Origin: Sphaerisporangium rubeum
Lineage (GTDB): Bacteria > Actinomycetota > Actinomycetes > Streptosporangiales > Streptosporangiaceae
Direction of reading: 5' to 3'
Assembly (NCBI RefSeq): GCF_014207705.1
Contig: NZ_JACHIU010000001.1
Location: forward strand, 1,860,001 to 1,924,000
DNA length: 64,000 nt
Numbering within the stretch: the first letter of the stretch is position 1; each line of letters starts with the position of its first letter. The position numbers and the translations under genes are program-made. A model generated the notes under the pieces. The model made no database searches, had not been told where the DNA came from, and saw nothing but the letters and a program-made list of their open reading frames with translations. Positions 8,621 to 16,680 of this stretch are shown here, in pieces.

Positions 8621-9940
8621 ATGATGGAGACACGCAGGCTGCTCGCGGTCACGGAGCTGGACCACCTGGCCGACCTGCCGGGACCGCATCCCGGTGGCAC
8701 AGGAGCGCAGGGCCACGCGCTCGACCGCGTTCTCGCCACCCTGAGCGGTGAACGGTTCCTCGACCGGTACTGGGGGCGGGACTGTTACCAGGACACCGGC
8801 GAGCCGGACCGCTTCCACCACCTGCTGCCGTGGGACGAACTCAACCGGCTGCTCGACGGCCACCGGGCCTGGCCGCTCCGCATGCAGGTGGCCAAGGCGG
8901 GCAGGTCGTTGCCTCCGTCGTCCTACGTCGAGCCGATCCCTGGCCGCGGCACCGGCAGGGAACCCGTGCTCCGGGTCGGCGGCGTGAAACTGCACGCACG
9001 GCTGCGCGAAGGCGCGACGCTGGTCTTCGGTTCGGTGGACGAGGCCGTCCCGGCGGTCCGCGACCTCGCCGAGGCCCTCGAACACGATCTGAGCGCGGAG
9101 GTGTTCGTCAACCTTTACGCGTCATGGGGGGAGGTCGGCGCCTTCGACCCGCACTGGGACGACCACGACGGCCTCATCCTGCAAATCTACGGCCGCAAGG
9201 AGTGGCAGCTGTTCGGCGTCGGCCGTCCCGTGCCGCTCCCCGGCGACGAGCCGCTCAACGAATGCCCCCCGGTCCCCTCGCGGCAGTTCGAGCTGCGCGA
9301 AGGCGAGGCGCTGTACGTGCCGCGCGGCCACTGGCACGCCGTACGGCCGGTCGGCGGCACCACCGTCCACCTCACCTTCGGTTTCCGGCGGCCGGTGGTC
9401 GAGGACTTCCTGAAGTGGGTGGCGGAACGGCAGCGCCGCCACCCGGAGGCGCGTTTCGACCTGCCGCTCACCGGCTGGGACGACGAGACGGCGGTCCGGC
9501 TGTCGACGTTGCGCGACCGGATCGGCGCGCTGCTCACCGAGGACGGGCTGCGCCGGTACGTCGCGGAACGGGACGCGCACGCGCAGGCCAGGCCCCGGCA
9601 CGCGTTGCCGTACGCGGCGTCCGGCGACTTCCCGCCGGACGCCGTCGTGGTGCTCGCCGCACCCCGGCCGGTGGCACTCCATGAGGACGGCAGCCGGTGC
9701 GTCATCGTGTCCGCGGGCAAGCGGTACGACTTCGACGCGGTCTGCGCGCCTCTGCTGCGGCGTCTGCTCGAACGTACCCCGTGGCGGCTGGACGAGCTGG
9801 TCCGCGACGACGACGGCGGCGGGCCGTCGTCGGAAGAGAGCCGCGAACTGGTGGCCGAGTTGCTCCGGCACGGCCTGCTGCGGCTCGGCCCCACGTCACA
9901 GCCTCTCCCAGCCGGCGCATCCGACAGAAAGGGCCGATGA
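8621..9940 (+). CDS. JmjC/cupin_4 Fe(II)/2-oxoglutarate oxygenase
   Basis: About 439 residues, similar in layout to the bacterial ribosomal-oxygenase (YcfD/ROX) family: a cupin core followed by a dimerisation/winged-helix-like tail. The iron triad is visible as His178-x-Asp180 (DPHWDDHD) and His239 (PRGHWHAV). The upstream text ERFLDRYWGRDCYQ matches the usual start of cupin_4 proteins. Such enzymes hydroxylate side chains such as Arg, His or Asn beta-carbons on proteins. Within this operon the likely substrate is the precursor peptide, which is inference. GGAGG at 8611-8615 serves ATG 8621 or 8624; a GTG at 8615 is inside that site. The stop overlaps the MFS start by 4 nt. Confidence 0.8.
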   Translation: MMETRRLLAVTELDHLADLPGPHPGGTGAQGHALDRVLATLSGERFLDRYWGRDCYQDTGEPDRFHHLLPWDELNRLLDGHRAWPLRMQVAKAGRSLPPSSYVEPIPGRGTGREPVLRVGGVKLHARLREGATLVFGSVDEAVPAVRDLAEALEHDLSAEVFVNLYASWGEVGAFDPHWDDHDGLILQIYGRKEWQLFGVGRPVPLPGDEPLNECPPVPSRQFELREGEALYVPRGHWHAVRPVGGTTVHLTFGFRRPVVEDFLKWVAERQRRHPEARFDLPLTGWDDETAVRLSTLRDRIGALLTEDGLRRYVAERDAHAQARPRHALPYAASGDFPPDAVVVLAAPRPVALHEDGSRCVIVSAGKRYDFDAVCAPLLRRLLERTPWRLDELVRDDDGGGPSSEESRELVAELLRHGLLRLGPTSQPLPAGASDRKGR

Positions 9941-11232
9941 TGGCGGACAGCCCGCGCGACACGAGGCCACCTCTCCGGCCGGTCCGGTCCGGCATGTCCG
10001 CGCTGGCGCCGGACTTCCCCATGTTCTGGGGGGCGACGACGGTGTCGCTCCTCGGCAACGGCATCTCGTCCGCGGCGCTGCCCCTGCTGGCGGCCACGCT
10101 GTCCAGCGATCCGATCGTGGTGTCGTCGGTGGTCGTCGTCGGCAGGCTTCCCTGGCTGCTGTTCGCGTTGCCGGCCGGTGTCATGGCCGACCGATGGGAC
10201 CGCAAACGCGCCATGTGGATCAGCGACCTGGTGCGCGCCGGCCTGACCGCGGCGCTCGCGGCGGCCGTGGCGACGGGGTACGCCGGCATCGCGCTGCTGA
10301 TGGTGGTGGGGTTCCTGATCGCGATCGCCGACACCGTGTTCGACAGCGCCGGCACCGCCGTGCTGCCGAAGGTGGTGGGAGGCGACCCCGAGCGGATCCA
10401 GCGGGCCAACTCGTGGCTGGTCGGATCACGCAACACGGTGGAGTCCTTCGTCGGGCCGCCGCTCGGCGGACTGCTGTTCACCATGTCGCGGTCGCTCCCC
10501 TTCCTCGGGGACGCGCTGTCGTTCCTGGTCAGCGCCGTCCTGCTGCGCAGGATGCGCGGCGACTACCACGTGGCGCGCAACGCTCTCGGCGACGGCGGCC
10601 TGCGCAAGGCCATCGGGGAGGGCTTCACCTGGTTGTGGCGGCAGCCGGTGCTGAGGTCGATCACCGGCATCGCCGGCTTCTTCAACGTGGCGTCCCTCGC
10701 GCAGACGGCGATCTTCGTGCTGTTCGCGCAGCAGGTGTTCGGTCTCGGCGCCCTGGGCTTCAGCCTGCTGATCGCCGCGGGTTCCCTCGGCGCCTTGTTC
10801 GGCGCGGCACAGGCCCGGCGGCTCAACCGATGGGTCGGCGCGGCGGTGAGCCTGCGCGTGGCACTGGCCGTGGCGGGAGTCGCCTGCCTGGTCCTCGCCG
10901 CGGCGCCGAATCCGTGGGTCGCGGCGGCCGGGGAGATCCTCGGCGGGTTCGGCGCCGCTATCTGGAACGTCAACCAGATGTCCCTGCGGCAGTCCGGCAC
11001 GCCGGACCACCTGCTCGGCAGGGTCACCGGCGTGCACCGGCTGGTCACCTACGGGGCCATGCCGTTCGGTGCGCTGCTCGGCGGTGTGCTCGCCTCGCTG
11101 TCGGGGTTGCGCACGTCGTTCGTGGCCGCCGGTGTGATCATGTTCGCGCTCGCCGTGTTCGCCACGGTCGCGATCACACGTTCCCGGGTCGCGGAGCTGA
11201 CGCGGCCCCCGGCCGACAGCCCGTCCGTATAG
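9937..11232 (+). CDS. MFS exporter
   Basis: 431 residues with the hydrophobic pattern of a 12-helix major facilitator. The motif A-like loop AGVMADRWDRKRAMW lies between helices 2 and 3. It belongs to the MFS_3 type (EntS/macrolide-efflux-like; FWGATTVSLLGNGISSAALP at the N-terminus). The ATG at 9937 overlaps the oxygenase stop (ATGA); an in-frame ATG at 9940 is also possible; GAAAGGG lies upstream. As the only transporter in the operon it is the likely exporter or self-resistance pump for the peptide product. Confidence 0.85.
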   Translation: MMADSPRDTRPPLRPVRSGMSALAPDFPMFWGATTVSLLGNGISSAALPLLAATLSSDPIVVSSVVVVGRLPWLLFALPAGVMADRWDRKRAMWISDLVRAGLTAALAAAVATGYAGIALLMVVGFLIAIADTVFDSAGTAVLPKVVGGDPERIQRANSWLVGSRNTVESFVGPPLGGLLFTMSRSLPFLGDALSFLVSAVLLRRMRGDYHVARNALGDGGLRKAIGEGFTWLWRQPVLRSITGIAGFFNVASLAQTAIFVLFAQQVFGLGALGFSLLIAAGSLGALFGAAQARRLNRWVGAAVSLRVALAVAGVACLVLAAAPNPWVAAAGEILGGFGAAIWNVNQMSLRQSGTPDHLLGRVTGVHRLVTYGAMPFGALLGGVLASLSGLRTSFVAAGVIMFALAVFATVAITRSRVAELTRPPADSPSV

Positions 11233-11246
11233 GTAAGGAGAACACG

Positions 11247-11966
11247 ATGGTGAGCAACAGCCTGGAACGCCTGCTCCGGCACCCGAGGGAGCTGGTCTGG
11301 CGGACCATGTTCGACCCGGCGGCGGCCGAGCACTGGCTCGGCACGGTGGCCAGTGTCATGCCTGAGCGCGAAGGGGCCGCGCTGTGCTGGCTGTACGACC
11401 CCGGCGCGCGCATGCCGACCGCCTACAGCGGACGGATCGAGGTCCTGGACCGGTTCCGCCGCCTGGAGCTGGTGGTCGGCCTCATCGCCTGCGACGCCGA
11501 GATCCGGATGACGTTCGAGCTGACGGACGTGCCGGCGGACACGGGGGAGACCCACACCCGCCTGAGCCTCCGGCAGGAGGGTTTCCCCGCGGACGGCAAC
11601 GGCAGGTTCGAGCGCGACGGCTTCCTGCACCACTGGGACCATTTCCTGGAGCTGCTCGGCGACTACCTGGACGGAACGCCGAAGAACTACCACACCATGC
11701 ACAGGACCGAGCTCGGCGTGATCCCCGTCGGGGCCGTACGCGGAGAGGGAATGCTGGTGCAGGACGTGGCCGTCGGCGCACCCGCCGACCTCGCCGGGGT
11801 ACGCGCGGGGGACGTCATCCGTTCCTGCGGCGACTTCCTGTTCGGCAGCCTGGACGACCTGGACGCGTGGGTCGAGAGCCACCGGCCGGGTGAACGGGTG
11901 GAACTTCTGGTCGGCGACCGCCTGGTGCCGGTGGTGCTGCGGGAGAAACGGTACGCCCCCTCCTGA
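11247..11966 (+). CDS. SRPBCC (START-like) - PDZ fusion protein
   Basis: 239 residues. The N-terminal ~145 residues resemble the AHSA1/SRPBCC ligand-binding fold (RELVWRTMFDPAAAEHWLG at the start, HWDHFLELLGDYL as the closing helix). The C-terminal ~85 residues are a PDZ domain (GMLVQDVAVGAPADLAGVRA, GDVIRSCGDFLFGSLDDLDAW). GGTAAGGAG lies 7-8 nt before the ATG, 14 nt after the MFS stop. SRPBCC folds hold hydrophobic ligands and some catalyse cyclisation or hydrolysis; PDZ domains bind C-terminal peptides. A precursor or product chaperone that grips the free C-terminus of the peptide is an attractive inference. I do not know of a named family with this fusion. Confidence 0.7.
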   Translation: MVSNSLERLLRHPRELVWRTMFDPAAAEHWLGTVASVMPEREGAALCWLYDPGARMPTAYSGRIEVLDRFRRLELVVGLIACDAEIRMTFELTDVPADTGETHTRLSLRQEGFPADGNGRFERDGFLHHWDHFLELLGDYLDGTPKNYHTMHRTELGVIPVGAVRGEGMLVQDVAVGAPADLAGVRAGDVIRSCGDFLFGSLDDLDAWVESHRPGERVELLVGDRLVPVVLREKRYAPS

Positions 11967-11983
11967 GCGCCGGGAGCAAGGCG

Positions 11984-13492
11984 ATGACACCGTACGTCGC
12001 ACCGCTGCCGGACCGTTCGCCGCGGAGCGTCGGACCGCTGCCGGCCCCGTTCCTGCGCGCGCAGCTCGACGGCGCACGGCCGGCGTTCGCACTCACCCCC
12101 GCCGGTCCGGTGGTCAGCACCGACGCCTGGTCGGGTCGCCACCTCGCGCTGCTCGCGGACGGCCGCTGGACCAGGCTCACCGGCGGCTCCCTGTGGCACA
12201 GCCGTCCGGAGTGGACCGACGGCGGCCTGGTCGCCGACGTGTTCCACGACCTCGCGGCCGAGCGGTCGAGCAGTGCGCCGGTGCCGCTGGCCGGTGCGGC
12301 ATCGGAACACGCCGGGCCCCGTGCGGTCCTCACCCCCGACGGCCGGGCCGTCGCGCATCCCGTCATGGGGGAGGTGCGGCTGCCGCGGGGAGCGACGGCC
12401 GAGTGTGTGGTGCCGTCGCTCGACGGACACGACCGGATCGCTGTGCTGCTGCGCCACGGCAGGGCTCGCCGGGTCGTGTGCGTGGACCGCGACGGCGTCT
12501 GTCACCGGGACGGCCCGGTGACCGCGGCCGGCCCGTGGCTGTCGGAGCACGAGCTCGTCGTGGTCCTGGAAGCGTGGCCCGGTCGTGTCCCGTACGCCTG
12601 GGACGTGCGGTCCGGAGCGCTGCGCCGCCTGGTGGAGCCGGCCGCGATCGTGGTGGACGACGTGCGGGCCGGCGGCGGCCTCGTCGGCCTGAGCTGGACC
12701 GCGGCCGGCCGGCCACGCCGGCTGGAACTGGCCGAGACGGCGCGCCTGGCACGCGGGGAACAGATCCCGCTGACCCCGGACCCGCCGCGCGCCGACGGCC
12801 TGCCGTCCGCCGCCGCCACCGTCGTCCAGGGCTCGCGCTGCCCCCTGCCGACCCTGCTGCGCGACCCTCCCGGCCAGGCACGCGGCACCGTCCTGCTGCT
12901 GCACGGCGGCCCGAACGGCTCGAACCTGGCGACCTGGTCGCCGTTCGCCGAGTCGCTGGCCCTGGCCGGCTGGCGTGTCGTCCAGCCGAACCTGCGTGGC
13001 AGCGGCCTCGTCGATCCCGCCGTCCGCGCTCCGCTTCCCGGCCGCTACGGGGTGGACGACGCCGACGACGCGCTGACCGTGCTGCGCCGCACCGCGATCG
13101 GCCCCGTCGTGGCCGGCGGCATGAGCTACGGCGGCTACCTGGCGACCCACGTCGCCAGGATGGCCCCCGATGTACGCGGCGTGTTCCTGCTCGGCGGCTT
13201 CCTGCGGCCCTCCGACCTCGACGACTCCGGCCACCCACAGGTCGAGGCCTTCCTGCGCACAGCGTCCGGCCGCTTCGCGCCACATGCTCGCTTCGCCGCC
13301 GTGCCACACTTCGTCGCGCACGGCGAACGAGACCCCCGCATCCCCGTCGAGGCGGTCCGCACCCACCTGAACGACCTGCCGTCCGGTTCGGAATGGGTCA
13401 CCATCGAAGGCGAGGGCCACGGCATGCTCTCCGACCACGCGGCCAGGCTGGTCTTTCCTCGCTTGTTCTCGTGGCTGGACCGTCTCGGCTGA
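11984..13492 (+). CDS. S9 (prolyl oligopeptidase)-type serine hydrolase
   Basis: 502 residues: an N-terminal, propeller-like half that is shorter than usual for the family, and a C-terminal alpha/beta-hydrolase. Visible motifs are LLLHGGPNG (oxyanion loop), GGMSYGGY with Ser381, HGERDPRIPV with Asp450 and EGEGHGM with His479. No signal peptide is seen, so it should act in the cytoplasm. S9 enzymes cleave short peptides, often after Pro or by removing N-terminal residues. As the last gene of the RiPP-like operon (17 nt after the previous stop) it is the best candidate for leader trimming; an amide- or ester-forming role like other alpha/beta-hydrolases in RiPP pathways is an alternative. Confidence 0.8.
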   Translation: MTPYVAPLPDRSPRSVGPLPAPFLRAQLDGARPAFALTPAGPVVSTDAWSGRHLALLADGRWTRLTGGSLWHSRPEWTDGGLVADVFHDLAAERSSSAPVPLAGAASEHAGPRAVLTPDGRAVAHPVMGEVRLPRGATAECVVPSLDGHDRIAVLLRHGRARRVVCVDRDGVCHRDGPVTAAGPWLSEHELVVVLEAWPGRVPYAWDVRSGALRRLVEPAAIVVDDVRAGGGLVGLSWTAAGRPRRLELAETARLARGEQIPLTPDPPRADGLPSAAATVVQGSRCPLPTLLRDPPGQARGTVLLLHGGPNGSNLATWSPFAESLALAGWRVVQPNLRGSGLVDPAVRAPLPGRYGVDDADDALTVLRRTAIGPVVAGGMSYGGYLATHVARMAPDVRGVFLLGGFLRPSDLDDSGHPQVEAFLRTASGRFAPHARFAAVPHFVAHGERDPRIPVEAVRTHLNDLPSGSEWVTIEGEGHGMLSDHAARLVFPRLFSWLDRLG

Positions 13493-13580
13493 GCCCGGCT
13501 TCCCGATCATGGGGCTGGTCGCCTCTCTGTAGGGACGCCGGTGTTCGCCGGGGTCTCGGCGAGGAGAGGGAATCGGTCTG

Positions 13581-13802
13581 ATGAAGCCGGTCGTGGGTGT
13601 CGTCACGGCGGGGGTGGTCGCGGTCGCGTTGTGGGGGGCCGGAGCGCGGCTGCGAGGCGTGCGTGGCCGGATGGGGGAGCTACGGGTGGGGTGGACGTAT
13701 CGGGTGCCGGCCGGGGGGCGGGTGCGGTACGCCGGACGGCGGTGGGTCTCGGTGGAGGGGGAGCCGTGGCGGTGCGGTGGTCGGTGCGATGACGTTCGAT
13801 GA
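13581..13802 (+). CDS. Small putative membrane protein upstream of a sigma factor
   Basis: 73 residues: a hydrophobic N-terminus (VVGVVTAGVVAVALWGAGA) that could be one membrane helix or a signal anchor, then a basic tail with a pair of Cys (RCGGRCDD). Its end overlaps the sigma factor start by 14 nt. The ribosome binding site is distant (GAGAGGGAAT). No family is recognised and the coding status is moderate; the overlap arrangement favours a real gene. Confidence 0.4.
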   Translation: MKPVVGVVTAGVVAVALWGAGARLRGVRGRMGELRVGWTYRVPAGGRVRYAGRRWVSVEGEPWRCGGRCDDVR

Positions 13803-14418
13803 GCCGGTGGTCCAGGCGCCGGCCCGGACGGTGGACGCCGAGGTGCTGGAACGGCAGCGACAAGGATTCCTCGCGCTCCTCGAGAAGGAGCAGCACCAGG
13901 TGGCACGGTTCGTGATGTTCAACGGGGCGAGCAAGGAGGACGCGATGGACGCCGCACAGGCGGCGTTCACGCAGGCCTGGGCTCTGATCTGCCGGCGGCC
14001 TGAGTGGTGGGACACGGTGCGCGACCCGCGGGCCTGGGTGCGCACGGTCGCGTTGCGGTGCTACCGGCGTCCGCCGGACCGGCGGCGGGAGCCGCCGACG
14101 GTGCTCGGGGACGTGCCGGGGGAGCGGGTGTGGGAGGGGCAGGACCCCGGCGAGTTCACGGCCGGCACCTTGCTCGTGCTCGACGCCTTGCGGCGCCTGC
14201 CGGAGGACGTCCGGATGGCCATGGCGTTCCGCGTGGACGGGTTCCGGCCGGTCGACGTCGCCGCCGAGCTCGGGATCACCGACCAGCAGGCGCGTGACCT
14301 GCTCAAGAAAGGACGCAGGATCCTCAGGCGGGAACTGGGGCTCCGCGTGGACGGCAGGCCGGGCCCCGCACAGGCGTCCGCCGCGGACGGGGACATGGAT
14401 GGAAGGAGGGAGTCTTGA
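13789..14418 (+). CDS. Sigma-70 family (ECF-like) RNA polymerase sigma factor
   Basis: 209 residues. Region 2 is seen in FNGASKEDAMDAAQAAFTQA followed by AWALI and a WVRTVALRCY segment. Region 4 follows as LDALRRLPEDVRMAMAFRVD and VAAELGITDQQARDLLKKGR. The central linker is rich in Pro/Arg. The ATG at 13789 is where homology begins; the ribosome binding site is only GGTGG. The gene overlaps the next one by 4 nt, so the two products are made together. No classical anti-sigma factor (ZAS) is adjacent. Confidence 0.75.
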   Translation: MTFDEPVVQAPARTVDAEVLERQRQGFLALLEKEQHQVARFVMFNGASKEDAMDAAQAAFTQAWALICRRPEWWDTVRDPRAWVRTVALRCYRRPPDRRREPPTVLGDVPGERVWEGQDPGEFTAGTLLVLDALRRLPEDVRMAMAFRVDGFRPVDVAAELGITDQQARDLLKKGRRILRRELGLRVDGRPGPAQASAADGDMDGRRES

Positions 14419-15482
14419 GCGCAGACCAGGAGTCGCCCTTTGACCACCTGGACGCACTACTGGGTGCCGCCGCTTGTGAGCTGGACACGAGCTTGCGAGC
14501 GGCGACCGACATGACGGCGATGCTGGCCGGACTCATGGCGGGGGACGACGCGGTGTCGAGCGCACGCCGGGACGCGGTGGAGGACGTCGCGGCGTCCGTC
14601 ATCGCGATGCGCGCCGACGTGCACGAGATGCGGCGCGATCTGCTCCTGTTGCGGATGCTGGACCGCAGACGGGAGGACGACCGGTTGCTCGACCGGCCAC
14701 CCGATGCCCTGCGGGACCAGGTGCAGGAACTGCGGGACTCGATGGTGCGGCGCGCACACGAGCTGGTGCGCGTGCTGCGCGGGACCGCCGTCCCGGCGCG
14801 GACCGTGGACCGCGGTGAGGATCTGCTCTCGGCGCTGACGCTGGACCACGAGGTGACCCTGGCGGTGGTGTCGGCGCGGACGCTGACGCGGACCGTGAGC
14901 ATCCTGGACGCGCTCGGGCTGGCGCCGGGGGAGTACGCGGAGATCTTCGAGCGGTTCGGCGTGCTGGACCGGATACGGGCCCTGGCGGCGACCCTGGACG
15001 GGGTCAAGGGCCTCAACAGCCCGCTGAACTGGGCCGTCGATCTCACCCGTGCCGTCAGGCTGGTGTGGAGGATCGCCACGGACGTCGCCGGGCTGCTGGG
15101 AGGCGCGGGGGACGTCGTCGGCGCGGCCTACCTGCTGCCTGCCTGGAAGCAGATCCTCAGCCTGGTCTACAGCCTTGAGCGTGAGCTGGCGCGGGCCTAT
15201 CCGTACGACCTGACGGAGGAGCTCATCGGGGACGTCGTCCGCGACCTCATCCAGGACGTGGCGGCGATCGAGGTGGACGCCTCGGGGCTGGACCTCCACC
15301 ATCTCGACCTGCACGAGGTGGAGGTGGTCGCGGGGGTGTTGTGGACGGCGGACACGGTGTGGCCGCCGGGGATCACCGACCAGGTACGGGAACGGTCGAG
15401 GGAGGTCGCGCCGGGGACGTTCCGGGTCTGCGGCCGGGGGACGGAACACCAGATCGAGGACCATCCGGCTCCGGCGCGCTGA
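14415..15482 (+). CDS. Unrecognised protein coupled to the sigma factor
   Basis: 355 residues, starting at TTG within the sigma factor stop and preceded by GGAAGGAGGGAG. No recognised domain. The N-terminal 110 residues are highly charged and helical (DAVEDVAASVIAMRADVHEM, RRREDDRLLDRPPDALRDQV), plausibly coiled coil. The middle is amphipathic, with a moderately hydrophobic stretch around residues 215-245 (VWRIATDVAGLLGGAGDVVG) that is too polar for a clear membrane helix. The translational coupling suggests it modulates the sigma factor or is its effector; this is inference. Confidence 0.65.
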   Translation: MSADQESPFDHLDALLGAAACELDTSLRAATDMTAMLAGLMAGDDAVSSARRDAVEDVAASVIAMRADVHEMRRDLLLLRMLDRRREDDRLLDRPPDALRDQVQELRDSMVRRAHELVRVLRGTAVPARTVDRGEDLLSALTLDHEVTLAVVSARTLTRTVSILDALGLAPGEYAEIFERFGVLDRIRALAATLDGVKGLNSPLNWAVDLTRAVRLVWRIATDVAGLLGGAGDVVGAAYLLPAWKQILSLVYSLERELARAYPYDLTEELIGDVVRDLIQDVAAIEVDASGLDLHHLDLHEVEVVAGVLWTADTVWPPGITDQVRERSREVAPGTFRVCGRGTEHQIEDHPAPAR

Positions 15483-15516
15483 ACGGCGTGACCGGAGGTG
15501 GTGCCGGAGACGGAGG

Positions 15517-15544
15517 AACCCCTCCACCGCGGGGTGGAGGGGTT
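15517..15544. terminator. Bidirectional hairpin between convergent genes
   Basis: A perfect 12-bp stem, AACCCCTCCACC (15517-15528) with GGTGGAGGGGTT (15533-15544), around a GCGG loop. It lies between the plus-strand sigma-partner gene and the minus-strand repeat-protein gene and can serve both. Confidence 0.85.
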
Positions 15545-15571
15545 CGGCGATGTCCGGGCCGGGCCGGTGGA

Positions 15572-16468
15572 TCAGGGGGGGAAGTTGCCGTTCTTGGCCA
15601 CCGGGAGGGCGAGCTGGGATGCGCCTTGGAGGATGGCTTCCTCGGCGGGGAGGCCGCCGAGTACGGGGTTGATGTGGCGCAGGCCCAAGGTGACCGTGGG
15701 GAGGGTCGAGGTGGTGATGTCGAACTTCTCCAGGTCGATCCATCTGACGATGTTGAAGATCTCGGAGGGGATCTGGTCACCGGCCTTCTGCACGGGGACG
15801 CACAGCTGGCGAGCGAAGGTGATCTGAGCGCCGTGTGTGGGGATGGGGCCGACGAGCACGGGGTTGAGCTGGCGCAGGGACACCCCCTGGCTGAGCGAGG
15901 TGTTCGGGGTGATGGAGTAGCACTTGAGGTCGATGTGGCTGACCAGGTTCAGGATCTCCGTGGGTGGCACGACGTTGTTCTTGATGACGGGGACGCACAG
16001 TTGCTGCGGCGTGTTCATGGAGATCTGCGTGCGCGGCAGGCCCTGGAACAGCGGGTTGAGGTGGCTGAGCACCAGTCCCGTGGTCACCGTCGTGCCGGAG
16101 ATCTTGTAGCAGGCCAGGTCGATGTACTTGATGAAGTCGATCGCGGGTGACGGCGGGTTCTGGTTGTTCTTGGCGACCGGCACGCACAGCTGCTCACGCT
16201 GGCCGAGGGTGACGGTCTCGATCGGCAGGCCGGTGAGGACGGGGTTGATGTGGCGGACGGTCAGTGTCGTGGTGGGTGGCTGGTAGGGGTTGGTCCTGAA
16301 GCATTCGAGATCGAGGTACGCGGTGAGTTCCTTCGGCGTCGGCAGCGCGAGAGCGGTGGCAGGCGGCACGCAGAGGAATGCGATGGCCAGCACCGCCACC
16401 GCGGCGGAGGACAGGCGCCGGAAAATCGATTTCCTGCCTCCTGGAAAACGCATTAACGGTCTGTTCAC
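15572..16468 (-). CDS. Secreted four-repeat protein (copy A)
   Basis: 298 residues: a basic N-terminus and hydrophobic signal segment (AAVAVLAIAFLCVPPATALA), then four repeats of about 60-65 residues with the pattern (Y/W)IDL.C(Y/F)...L..LNPV(L)...QLCVPV.KN..PP. Repeats 1-3 each contain two Cys, one in DLxC and one in QLCVPV. Repeat 4 has DLEKF and QLALPV, losing both. This covariation suggests one disulfide per repeat. The GTG at 16468 is chosen because it aligns with the ATG of the neighbouring paralogue; GGAGG lies 4 nt upstream. The pattern recalls secreted KCY...LCxPV repeat proteins (possibly DUF7450-like), but I am not sure of the family. Function unknown. Confidence 0.75.
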   Translation of the reverse strand: MNRPLMRFPGGRKSIFRRLSSAAVAVLAIAFLCVPPATALALPTPKELTAYLDLECFRTNPYQPPTTTLTVRHINPVLTGLPIETVTLGQREQLCVPVAKNNQNPPSPAIDFIKYIDLACYKISGTTVTTGLVLSHLNPLFQGLPRTQISMNTPQQLCVPVIKNNVVPPTEILNLVSHIDLKCYSITPNTSLSQGVSLRQLNPVLVGPIPTHGAQITFARQLCVPVQKAGDQIPSEIFNIVRWIDLEKFDITTSTLPTVTLGLRHINPVLGGLPAEEAILQGASQLALPVAKNGNFPP

Positions 16469-16619
16469 AGTGCCTCCGTGTGTGGGGTTAAGGCCTCCTG
16501 CCATGAGTGTGTGCCGTGCACAACGTTCTGACAATATTAATGACAGGTTTTTTGAATGTCCCGCCGTTCGGCTTGTCGTTTTGCCGGAAATGTCGTCTAT
16601 TCGAAAGAATGCATGGAAT

Positions 16620-16650
16620 GGAACCCCTCCGCGCACGGGGGAGGGGTTCC
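16620..16650 (-). terminator. Hairpin downstream of repeat protein B
   Basis: The arms GGAACCCCTCC (16620-16630) and GGAGGGGTTCC (16640-16650) lie 30 nt beyond the stop of the 16681-17580 gene on the minus strand. The same CCCCTCC stem core is used after copy A, suggesting the terminator was duplicated with the gene. Confidence 0.75.
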
Positions 16651-16680
16651 GCCTTCTGCGGTGCGGCCGTACGGCCCGGC

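Noticed and set aside
9681-11246. Long N-terminal extension of the SRPBCC-PDZ frame
   Set aside because: The extension is the out-of-frame shadow of the MFS gene; the ATG at 11247 has a good ribosome binding site and the fold begins there.
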